Origin: Holothuria scabra | Lineage: Eukaryota > Echinodermata > Holothuroidea > Aspidochirotida > Holothuriidae | NCBI GenBank assembly: GCA_037179385.1 | Contig: CM074179.1 | Span: 36,109,905 to 36,173,904 of the forward strand | Direction: 5' to 3' | Length of the DNA stretch: 64,000 nucleotides | Shown here: in pieces, positions 9,419 to 21,400 of the stretch | Layout: each line of letters opens with the position of its first letter | Numbering within the stretch: the stretch's first letter is position 1 | Translations under genes and position numbers: made by a program | Notes under the pieces: generated by a model | Seen by the model: only the letters and a program-made list of their open reading frames with translations | Database searches by the model: none | Told to the model about the DNA's origin: nothing

Positions 9419-12400
9419 CTGCAAAAGAAATTGAGTTAGTAAAAGGTAGCGCGTGACTTTTTAGGGCAGTCGCCCATGTTCTGTTTGTAAGTAAAAGCCA
9501 TTTAACAAACGCAAAGGCGTAAACTGTGGAATTCTTCCTTTTTTCTTTCAATCTGTCGATCCGTTTGGGTGTACTTACTGAAGTGGCGGGGAAACTACAT
9601 ACCAAACAAACTATGATAAGAAAATTTTTTGCTAAACTTAAATTTGTCGGATATCGACATATCATCTCGTTTTCAATAACTTCTAAAAATTGTTCTCTTA
9701 ACATGGAAGCATGATTTGATATGATTTTCACACATTACTTTGAAATAAAATTTGATAATGCCCCGTACAATACGGTATCAAGAACAGACTGACGACTTTG
9801 TTTTCTGGAACTTTGAATCGCTTCCGGCCTACGTACGTGGACAAATAAAACATTCAAGCCGAAATCATGAATTTTCTTTGGTAATGTCGTAAAATAGTAC
9901 TTATTACTCCAGTTCGATAATTTCAAACACATATGTGCTAAATCATCCAATTTGACCACAGGATAATAATGTCTGAAGCAGCATTTAGTTGTTATTACTA
10001 TCATGATTTCTTTCTCCCTTGCCGAATGAAGAAAAATACTAATTGGAGGAAATAAGATCCAATGAAATTCTTGGCAGTGCTAGCAAGGATTATTTAGTGT
10101 GCAAAATCCTATTACTGTTGGAGGGTTTTTGATGTAACATGCAGGCTGAAGAAAATACACAACAGAATAACGGGACAGCAACCCGGCGTCTGCAATACTG
10201 GAACTAGCTAACTAACATACTTTTACGACAAACGTACATGGACTGTTGTAGGTTTTAATTACATTTACAAAGGGAATTTTACTTTACCTTGAATTTCTCT
10301 TGACTGCAGAGTGGAAAGTGACTTGGCTTGGATTGTCTGTGGTAGCGTACATTGACAAAATCTGCAAAAAGTTAGGTTAAAAAGTTCGTCATTTTTTAAG
10401 CAAGCAAATATTTTCTAGCTATTTCAAATTTCTATCATGTATTTGGTCCTATCATAGAGCTGGTCCTATAAAATACGTAAAGATAACTAGAAATACTGCT
10501 GCTCTAGCTTACCCGTTCATTGAAATAGGACGCAATAAGCCCTCAAAAATGAATAATCATTAAAAAGTATCTGTACACAATATACATACCTTGCTAAAGT
10601 TACGTTAATCATATTTCCTATCAGTTAATTTATTTTTTTTTTTATTAAATACGTTTGCTCAGAATGCATCAACTAAAGTACTCGTTGATTCAGCTACAAA
10701 GAACTTACTTTCTTCAATTTCTGTAGTCAGTAGCTTTTAGCGACTGAGATATGCTAGTTATGTATTCAGATCAGTTGTCAGACTGGTTACCCATCTCAGT
10801 AAAAACTCAGTAAAACACTTCATTTGGAATTTTTTTCAGAACCATAGTAAGCGTCATTGCTTCTTATACGAACCCTCTGTAGCCTGTACTTGTAACCATT
10901 GCCCCTATATTCACGTATGCTGTCAATTCAGAGTATAAATATTGCAATATTCTCACCCGAAAAAAAAAAAAAAAAAAAAACCTTTAAACCGTTTCAAACT
11001 TTCCACAAGTTATACTATTTCGAATTTCTCTCAAAATGAGTTATTTGATAATCGAAACTTTCCGTAAAAACAAAGAGTCTCGAAAGCTATTTCACTTCCG
11101 TGAAAAGTAAGATCATGTCACAACAAAGTTACTCAGACGGCGTGCACTTTCGAGTTTTGCAACTCGGATTGACGATTACGAATATCCCCAAACTTTTTAA
11201 AACTCTTGAATGGAAACCCAACATTTATTTGAAAGACTCCAATAGTTTTGCAATACAAGCTACATACTTTGAAATATTTGTTCAAGAATATCAGGAGCAA
11301 TTTTCCAAATTGATGGCTGTCCCTCATACAGTGATATCAATAACTTCTCAAACAAAGACAAAATTAGATTCTAAGAGCTGATGTACAATACTCTTACCAT
11401 ATTGCAAAACAAATTCACAAATTACGAGGGCTAAGATCTTATTTAACTCATTAACTTGAACCTCAGAATCCATTATTTGAAGAACATATACTTTGTGAAA
11501 GTCACCATGACAAAATGCTATGCATTACTATTGACAGTCGCCTGGCAAGTAAAAGCATTTTTAGGTGTTTACACAAACATGATTAACACTGAAATGCGCA
11601 AATTCTAATTTTTAAAATAAAGTCTGATTCAATGGGCTTTATAAAAATCATGCATAAATTTAAATTTTGGTGCATTGTATGTTTAACGTATCATGCTTCT
11701 CCTAGTAGCTCCCTAGAAATAAGTAATAGAATCTATACCTTAAAAGGTTCTCATACTAGCTTGGCCTATTTGGAAATTCTCATTTCAACTAATATATTAT
11801 TTTGTTATTTAAAACACTTACTTATGTTTTCTTTTACATATTTTTTCTTTTGTAAAATCGCAGTAGAGTGGTTTATCGATTTAATTGCATATCTTACCTC
11901 ACTGTCTTCAAATGTGTACACATCAAGGCGTAATTAAAAATATCAGAGACTTCGTTGTTTGCCATGTGTCTTCCTTTCTCTCCAATTGCAAGTTCTTCAA
12001 CAGTGGCGAGTACTGGTAACGAAAGAGCAGATTTCAGGAGAATATTTCCGGTGGATAAGTCTACTGTCTGGAAACATTCTTTCAACCACACAAATGAAAT
12101 TGGCATCTGTGGACAGGAAATAAAAAAGCAAAGTCAACTTCTAAGATTGCACGATTAAACTTTAGTCATACCTACGACCAAATGCACAAACTGGGCACTG
12201 AGTTTTGAAAAAAAAAAAAAAAAAAAACAAGTAGTAGGGTACCCATTTTGTAACCATAGAAAACATAACTTGTCCCGAACTGTAACTAATTTCTTACACC
12301 TTTGTACAACAGTTTGCGGGGCTGCCAGATTAAGTTTCTTTCCCAAAAAGTTCGACTCCGAAGCTATGTTTTTGGTGTATGGATCAATATATCAAATGAA

Positions 12401-15400
12401 ATTAATGGATACCATTTGATATTTTACTAGGAACTCATTTCAAAAACTTATTCGTGCACTTTGTAAATAAAGTGACCTATCCTGGCTCTCGAGTGGTCGA
12501 TGGCATTGTTTATGAAACGTATGTAAGAAAAGCCAAAGAAAGAGATATAATGTCATCCAAATTTTTTGATATTTGTACTCTATAGCTACCTGCAAACACA
12601 AACATATTTTCATAATATGATTCCTGAAATTTTTTAGAAATATAAAACGTTGAGTTGCAATTATAACCTGGAAAAATATTCTTAAATGCTTCCAGTAGTT
12701 TAATAAGATTTGGAAAATATTTACAATCCTAAAAAATTAGAAATTTATTTTTAAAAATATTTTTACAACTCAACAAAAAGTATTTCCATCAAACATATTA
12801 GAGACTGTTTCAAGCAAAGTTAAAAAATATTTTGTGTTCGCTTGGAGAGAGAGAGAAAGCAAGTGGAATAATATGGGAAATGCCAATCTTACTTGATTTC
12901 CTGCTCCAATTTCAAGAAGTTGCACCATCGATCCTTGTAACAACATACTATCGGTGTTGTCTATGATGACGTAATTTGAACACAAATCACGTATGGTGTC
13001 TTTGATTTGATCAATTTCACCAGATTGTTCTAAGATACATAGCACAGCAAACTTGTCACCATCCTTGATTCCTCTAAGATATTCGATGATTTTATCACCT
13101 GCCTCTGGATTTAGTCCACAAGCAAAACGATATGTATATTGCAGGTCAAAGGGATTCATGTGCTCTAAGAGTTCATTCAAATTGACCTCGGATTGCACAA
13201 CTTTACGAGACAGATGATGGGCAGCATACCATTCACAGAAAAGTTTATGATAGAAACGTACATCTGTTTTGTATTGAATGTTGCCCGGTGTTCCTTCCAA
13301 ATCCAAAACTTCTTCCTCTACCAAGATGCCTATTTGTTTATAGTGAATGTAAAACTCAATACCTAGGCGCTCCAATAGCTCACTCTTATCCCAAACAATC
13401 TTTTGCTTTTTCCCGCTTAATCCGTCGAATGCGACTTCGTCGAGAGCATTATGATTTTCTTTAAGTGAAGTTAAGTGCTTGACGTTTGGATCTTTCAGTT
13501 TGTTAGCTAAGTGATTGTGGAAGCAACTTATCATGTACCGAAAGAAGCTTGTAACCGAGTTAAATTTCAGAAAAGTTTCACTTTCGTATGTCATATGGGC
13601 AAACATTACAAAAAATAAAGGAACCTGACATAAGCCCTGAAGAACAGGGTTGTTGTGTAAACCATGTTTTATCTTTTTTGCTGCTTCTTCGTCCTCCCCT
13701 ACGACAGCTTTACGAATGTAAGCATCTCTTGCTTTCTCGTCAAATCCGGTTAACCTGATCCTTTGAGTATTTGGTGGATATGATTTTGGTAAGAGGGAAG
13801 ACCTAGTTGTTAAAATGACGAGATTTTCTTGAAACATTTCCCTTCTTATAATACTGATTATGTCCGTGAGTTGATTTGCTTCTTCATCCGGGTACTCGTC
13901 ATATCCATCTAAAATAATCACAGTTGACTTACTTTCATGCATTACAGTAGCTATATCTGTTTCTTCAAGGATAGAATCCCTTGGCAGTATAAATTGCTTG
14001 ATTGCTTTAAAAAAAGATCGCACACCACCCAATTGTCTCAGTCTTAGGAGAATAAATATCCCAACACTAGCTAAAGGAGATTCATGTGTGCTGTTACACC
14101 AATCGTATGCCAGCTGCAGAGTTAAGGTTGATTTGCCATATCCAGGATCACCTTCAATTATTGTGCGTGTCAAAGACGAAGCTGAATTAATTACTCGGTG
14201 GTATGAATCTAATTTTTCCCAGTTCCCCGATTCCCCCATTTTATTTTTGGAGATGAGTTTCTCAAATCCACCTTCCACAAAGACCCTGTCTACACAATAG
14301 AGTCTGTCCCTGATGTAAGGGATTGGTTGTACCGCGTCATATTGGTCTTTGTATTTTGCCTTTAACTCTTTCAGGAGAGTGATCTCTTGAACTAGAAAAT
14401 AAGAACAGGTGCAATTAAAGTGTTTATTTTTCTACGGTGGCTTTTCGGTCTCAACGGATTATCTCTTTTAGCACTTAAGTCAAAAATTTCAAACATCTAA
14501 ATTAGCTCAGAAGTTTCATATTTTTAATTTTGCATTTTTAGTCGAAAATTTCAGTTAAAGATATCTTGTGAAAAGTTCTAGTTAACTGGAATAGAGCCCA
14601 ATATATCACAATTTCTATCGTTAACTTTTAGACTTGATTTCAAGTCCATGTATAAAAATTTGAATTAAAGATAACTGAAACCGATTTCGAGATATCTAGC
14701 TGCATTTGAAAAATCTCTGGAAATTTACATAACATAAAAAAAGATACATAAACATTACAGCAGACGTCTGGCAAATACCGGTCAGTATTTTATCTGTAGT
14801 CTTTCTATGCGTCTTAATTTTTAGTTCTATAAATTTACAGCGATTTTTAAAAGCGTAGAATTCAAATTTAGAATTTATTTTTGGATATGTGAATTAATGG
14901 TTAGTCTCACAAGAGTTCATTTCTAAGGAATCATAGATATTATTCCATTTCAGTTCAAAAAGTGTCATAAGCGGAAGGTCAGTGACGACGGAACGAAGTG
15001 GGGAAGATTTCGCTACACAGCCCACTAAGAAAATTTGATCTCAGGAAGCTGGAGAAGACAACTCTCTGGTTTAAAGGGAAATATTGTGAAATATTATTAT
15101 TTTAAAATGCTCCAAAATAGCATTGAAAGAAAGTAGCATGTAATCATCATCAAACCCTTCGGTCTAAACAATACACCCCACCAAAATATTCATCTTCTAA
15201 AAAAAATTTGAATTAGAAGAGCTATGGAAGTTGCATCTTTTGAAATGTTTAAAGTTTGTTTGAAAAAATATTCTTGAGCAAGAAACAATTAAATTTTGAT
15301 CTGAGGAAAACTGCTTTCTTGAAAAGAAGGGTGCTGTACTGCCTTATTTTTAATTATGTATAACTCTTTGCCAATGAATATTAATTTTAAAAGGATGTAA

Positions 15401-18400
15401 TTTACTCGTTAAACAAACGCAATACTTCCTGTTAAGCCCTACCTATATATTTTCTCAACTTATATGTTATACAATTTCTTAGATGTACCACTTGTCAAAT
15501 ATTTATTTGCTTCTAATGAATAAAGGAATTGCAGATATGGTACCCTTGTATCGCACCTGCGGCATAGTATCCCGGGACGTGGGCATTCAACCATCTGGAG
15601 GGTTTTTAAAGCCAAACGTTTGTGCTCTCTTACATGCTAACTGATGGTTACGCTTTACATAATCGGTCGATATTTTTCCTTTTCTCTACTATTTATAACA
15701 GAATTTTACCAAACGTGATAAACGGCCCAGCTAGTGCTTCTGGTATTTTTGCTATCCACGACATTCTTATTTGACAGTCTAAACATACAATAATAGGTAA
15801 GAATTCACCGGTAAACCTTAGCGGCGGTATTCATTCCTGAAAGGACGCAATATGCATCCCAGCAGCTACTTTTATGGAACATAGTTCTCCCTTCAGCTCT
15901 AAATTCATGTTTAGCTACTAAAAATTAATTTTCCCGACAGTTTGTATACACGTTTAATTTTTAAACATGTTTATAATTTAAGAGATAATTTGAAATATAA
16001 TATTCAATTTGACGTCTTACCGGATTGGTGCTTCTTATCAACATGTTGTAAAAGTTTTTCTGTAAACATTGGTACTTCCTTTGAAAGAAAGAGAATAAAA
16101 CACTACAACCATACACTCTCTGTGCATAATTTAGTTATGATTATGATAAGACAAATTTCTTAATGTACTTTCAATGTGCTTTAATATACTAATCACACTT
16201 TTGTAAAATGGAAACGTAAAAGATCTAATCAAAGTATTAAAATTAACCGACTGCAACACTTTTTGTTGTTACTAACTAAAACGTTAGACCACAATTGTAT
16301 ACAGATGTATTTGGTTACAGTTGCAATTAATTTATACGGATATTTTGCACACTAATGATCAAAACCACGAGGCAACAAAATATCACCACGCTTTCTTCTT
16401 TCGTGATACTTGAAACGAACAGTTCTTTTTATATTTTGAAAACAAAATTTTGAAGTCTTAGTTGACGGAAATGTGCTTTGAATCTCTAAATGAGCTTCCC
16501 TTTACTTTTCTAAAATTACGTCCAGACTTCAGAGCTAGAGGGAATGTCTTGACGAGCCCTTGACGATTTGGATTCCATGCATTGTTCCACCTAGTTCTAA
16601 TGCACCACGACTCTTACCTTGGTCGCATTGACGATCTGTTTCTGAAATCGGCTACATCAATCTTTCACAGAGATGTGCTTGGTGCTAAGAATAAGCAGTG
16701 GAGTAGGGTAACGAGCCAATGCGCCACAACTGCAAAAAAGTCGTGGTCGGCTCGACTTGAACTAATTGGTTGGAAATTGGGCCGTAAAACTTAATCCTAC
16801 CTAAGTTAACCATGACACTATGAATAACTCTAAGTAAGAGAATTTGAAAAAAAGCAAACCTCAGGTAATTCAAAATCTGTTCTCTTTTTTTCTTTGAACA
16901 GCCGCAAACCTGTACAATAAGGACATTAGTAGAACAAGATTTAATTGTAAAGATACAATTAAAGATTAAAATTCTAAGTTCCGGTAGTAATAAAGATCTG
17001 TTCAATGTAAAACATAAATGCAATTCTGATTTAAACGAAAACAACAGCAAGTTCTTTTAGTGTTCACCATCAATGTAACCCATAAATACCAAAGTCTTTG
17101 TGCTGCGCAAATATGATGCATTTTACTTTTTTTTTAATTTACCCTTCGCGCGGCTCAGTTCGTTCAAGTCAAATAAACATTAGCTGCTTGGGTACTAGCA
17201 ATGCCCACCTCACAGATTTGATGGCCAATACAAAACATATCAACGAAAAAAAAGGGGGTAAACGCCAATACTTTAAGGCGAAATGTGAAACAATAAAATA
17301 CATAAGAATACATTTTCCAGCTTTGCCGATTTTCCCTTTCTGACATAAACGTGAACGTTATTTTAATGTGCATGCCTTCAGGATATTTGAGTTAAAACAC
17401 ACATGCAAGTTAACTGGTCGGCATTTACTCATAAGTACACTCAAAAATGAATGAAAGTTATGAAAAATAGGACTTGTTTAAGAAGTCACCTATTTCCATA
17501 TGGAACACCTTGCAAAAAGTTAAGGTGCAACCCTTCCCCCCTGTGTGCAATTTCCCCATATTTTAAGGTTTTAATGTACGATTTTCCGATTTTAGATATA
17601 CTTTATAGAAATTTCGACTGTTGTTGTTTTTTTTTTTTAATTTTTGAAAACTGACATAATTGTGACGTCTTGAGACATGTCATACTATGAAAGCTTTTAT
17701 ACATGCAGTGTAAGCACACTGAGTTGCGCTTCCAGTAACAAGGGACTAGTAACTAAGACGTCAAGATTTCATTGCAATTTGTGAAATATCAGAGTAACAT
17801 GATGCACCAACATTGTCAAGTCTTACAAAATCAGAGAAATTCTCAAGTTAAATTGGGTTTTAATTTTATGAGTTTTAAGTGATACCACTAAATTTTATGG
17901 AATATCTCTTAGAATGTTGGACATATTCAAAATGTTGCAAATTTTCCCATTTCAAACATGTAAAGAATCATATCCTTGATTCATCATGACTTTATGATAA
18001 AAAGAGGGAACCTTCCTTTAATTTGATTGCGTTCGTAAAATAACGTTATAAAATTGCAATTTTCAATTTTCTTAAGACTTTAGTTAATACTGAAGTAAAA
18101 TAAAGATTGACGATTATATTAGCTTACCTTTTCTTTTTAAACAAAAGCAAAACAAGATAACGAATAGAAACGTTGGTATAACAATAGCAAGGATCCAGGA
18201 CGGGAATTCTCTGATTTCAGGTAATGACCCGTCAGTTACTACGCCTATAGTAAAATAAATGTAGACAACATTATCAATCACTACTTCAGCTGGGTGATTT
18301 GATGGTAACACTTCAAACATTGAATATATAAAATAAAAATTATAAACGCCACCTACATATAAAAAAGTTTAAGAAAGTTTGAAAAACGAAACGTTTGGAC

Positions 18401-21400
18401 GTTTTCAGAACATTTTTGTACGCGCTGTATCAACTGGAAAATTCCAAAGGTGGTCATCTTATTGAAAGGAAATGTAACAAAAGTGACTTACGAAGAAGCC
18501 GAAAGTGAATCAAACCAGGCAATTCCCAAGTCAAACTAAGATTGATGTAAAACACCAGGTAAGTTGCCATGCCATCTCTCACATCATGTATTCTGTAACA
18601 CTTCTTCAACAAATCAGCCAAGACACCTTTATATCTCACTGTTTTTGAAGGTAATTATACCTGTCAAAGCCGTCTCCCCAAAGATGTCGGGCTAACTGTT
18701 TAGCATAGCAGTAATCATGATAAAACCACCTCCATTGCATAGCCAAGTTTTGTTATTCACTTCATACACATGCTACCTTTGATCTTTCAACTACACGAGA
18801 AAGGTTCAAAGATATGAACGGCACCTATTATACCACAACAGTGGTTCAGCTTAAGTATCTTGAGGCAGGTGTCACTCAAACGTTTCATAAAATTCCAAAA
18901 TTTTTCCAATGCAAGCTCCAATTAAAAAAGATTAAAATATAAAAAAGATAAACAGGTGAAAATAATTTTAAGGCTTAAATACTTTCTTTGAAATATGGAT
19001 ATTAACGTTGACCAATTTTTCTATTAATTATCGTTGTAGAAATATTTTGTTTAGTTATTCAAACTACCCAAATATGCACTTGTTTTTAGGGTCCATGTAT
19101 TTTTGTTCTTTTTTTACTTTTTATTTCGAAATTCAAGACTTCAATATGGAAAGAGTGACAACTCAGAAATAAAATCAATAAAACTTGCTGTATTCCGTAC
19201 CGTATTTTAACTGCCGTCAGTAAATCATTTTGTTTGAAAATCATCCGATATAATTGAAAATGATAGCAGTTTTAAAGTATACAATCACGCTTTCTGACGA
19301 AACAGCAATGGGGTGTGGTGACGGCGATGGTGTTTAGTCTATTTTGCAACTTATGTGACAGAAAAGGGTAATATCTTCCAGTCTGGACCAGAAAATTTTG
19401 AAAAACAAACCTCAAAATGGCCGGAAGTATTTGCAGAGAGCAAAATCGTGCAGAATTAGAACACGTTTCAGCAAAAATACAAAGCAAACTACTACCTCTT
19501 ACTAAAAAACAAACAAATTATTGGTTAACTGATTACTACAACTTAATATCCTTACCCCTGACAAAGATGTCGAATTTTGTAGTTGCCCTTAAATCCCGAA
19601 TATTTGACTCTGCTACAATGCATTGTAGTGTAATCCTGTCTTTCTTTACATCTTTTAGTTCATACGTGGATGTCAGAGTTATATCAAACACGTCGCCGTT
19701 GTTGTTCACATCTAATCTCTGATTAGTAAATGATATCAAAGACGAATCTCTGTCATAGAAAGCCTTAAACTCCAAGCGAACATCTGGTCGAATACCTTCG
19801 AGAGAGCACCTTAAAATGCCTTCATATTCCGCCTCTAAGACACAGTAGTTATCTTCTGTACAACCATGAACAACTGGTGTTGCGGTCACTAAAGGTCAAA
19901 TTTGATATTAAGATAAAGATATTACGATGAAGCGAAGTAAAACTTAAGCATATGATAAAAGTGGAATCTAAAATTTGAAAAAAAAACCTATTAAGTGAAA
20001 TGACGTCTATCTTATTGCAGCTCCACTTTTAACTGTGGTGGATGAAGTTTATTTGAAGGAACAATAATTCCAAACTTGTAAAGAGTAAATTAATGCAATT
20101 TTGTCTTTAATTTAGACAGCGACCGGCGTAATAGTGTAAGATATAAATCTTCTAAAGACCGTTATAATGTTTTTTTTTCATAAAGATATTCACAACGTGT
20201 TTTTAAAGATGACCATGAATACTACTGAATCACAAAGTTAACTTTGTTTCCACCTTTATTTCATGGTAATGGAGATGATAAAGATATTTCAACACACACC
20301 GTTTGAGAAAGAAAGCAAAATGACAACTTGTGTTATCGTTTCTGTTCGTGCTGATTGCAACTTCAATGACCATATCATAAATCTTACTGGAATATTAAAC
20401 ATTAAACAACCAATTAAAATATCCTACCAAAAACAACAACATGGTACAATACTGCGTCCCCGGCGTTAGCACTTTCAAAGATGCATCCATAGAAACCTTC
20501 TTCATCAGTTTCTATTTCGTTGAAAACCAAGGTCCCGTCTCTTCGCAATTGGTAATTTTCGGCGTAAGGTTTTGTCCCATCTTCTTCTGAGAGAGCACCA
20601 AATGCAATTTTCTGAAATCTGTCACTCTTTTGTGAGGCTTTCTTCCATAAAACTAAAGACAGTGTAGTTCTTGAACACTGGAGTGTTAACTGAGAGCCTC
20701 TTTCAAGATGCCTCACAATGGGTATCATATCTGCTAAATTTACGTTACTGTTTTCAACCACAACTAAACTTTGTTTTTCCGTTAATAATTCTGGTGGAGC
20801 CTCTGCCCTGCATGTTAGTAAACTGAGTACCGTCGAATAGGGGAAAACATTGGCAGCTGTGACAGAGGTGGTAAAAAGAGAGTCATTTGTGAAGATAGAG
20901 GTGTGGAAGGAAATGTTTCGATTACTCCCTGAAGTACGATCTATCCATCGAAGAGACACTGCTGGTCTTGCATTTTGAACGAAGCAGGTAATGTTTGAGT
21001 CATGTGTTAACTGTGCATGGCAAATTGTTTCCTTCTCCTGGCACAGCTCCACGACAGGAAAAGGCTTGGACGGTACAACTACACGTTAATGAAGAATAGA
21101 AAAGATAGATGGAATACGTCTTGTAATAAGAAAACGCCTTCTTCTTTTATCCAATTATATATTTCCTTTATTAAATTCAATGTACACTTAGAACATGTGC
21201 AATTGCATGGAAGGATTATTATGTTTATAGAATACTACCGTACTAATGACAAATTAATTAAATTCATGTATACTTTATTATGCACTAAAAGGTACATTCA
21301 CATGTTTATCTCTTATCAAACATATGAAAGAGAAATCTACTTACCTGTAACAATCGCTTTGACTTGTTGAGAGAAGATGTCCTCATTTTGTGAATAAAGC

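Noticed and set aside
10288..10361. Alternative frame (DFVNVRYHRQ..., phase 1 to 0) for the short exon
   Set aside because: It cannot be joined from exon 9 (phase 2) or to exon 11 (phase 1), while the other frame matches both and gives an LRR-like line.
11100..11381. 93-codon plus-strand frame inside an intron of the Ig-NACHT gene
   Set aside because: No motif, leader or splice support, and AT-rich composition as expected by chance.
11399..11495. Possible minus-strand exon with donor TATG|GTAAGA (VNELNKILALVICEF)
   Set aside because: No acceptor gives the phase-2 entry needed after exon 9. The upstream sequence in this frame has no strong acceptor.
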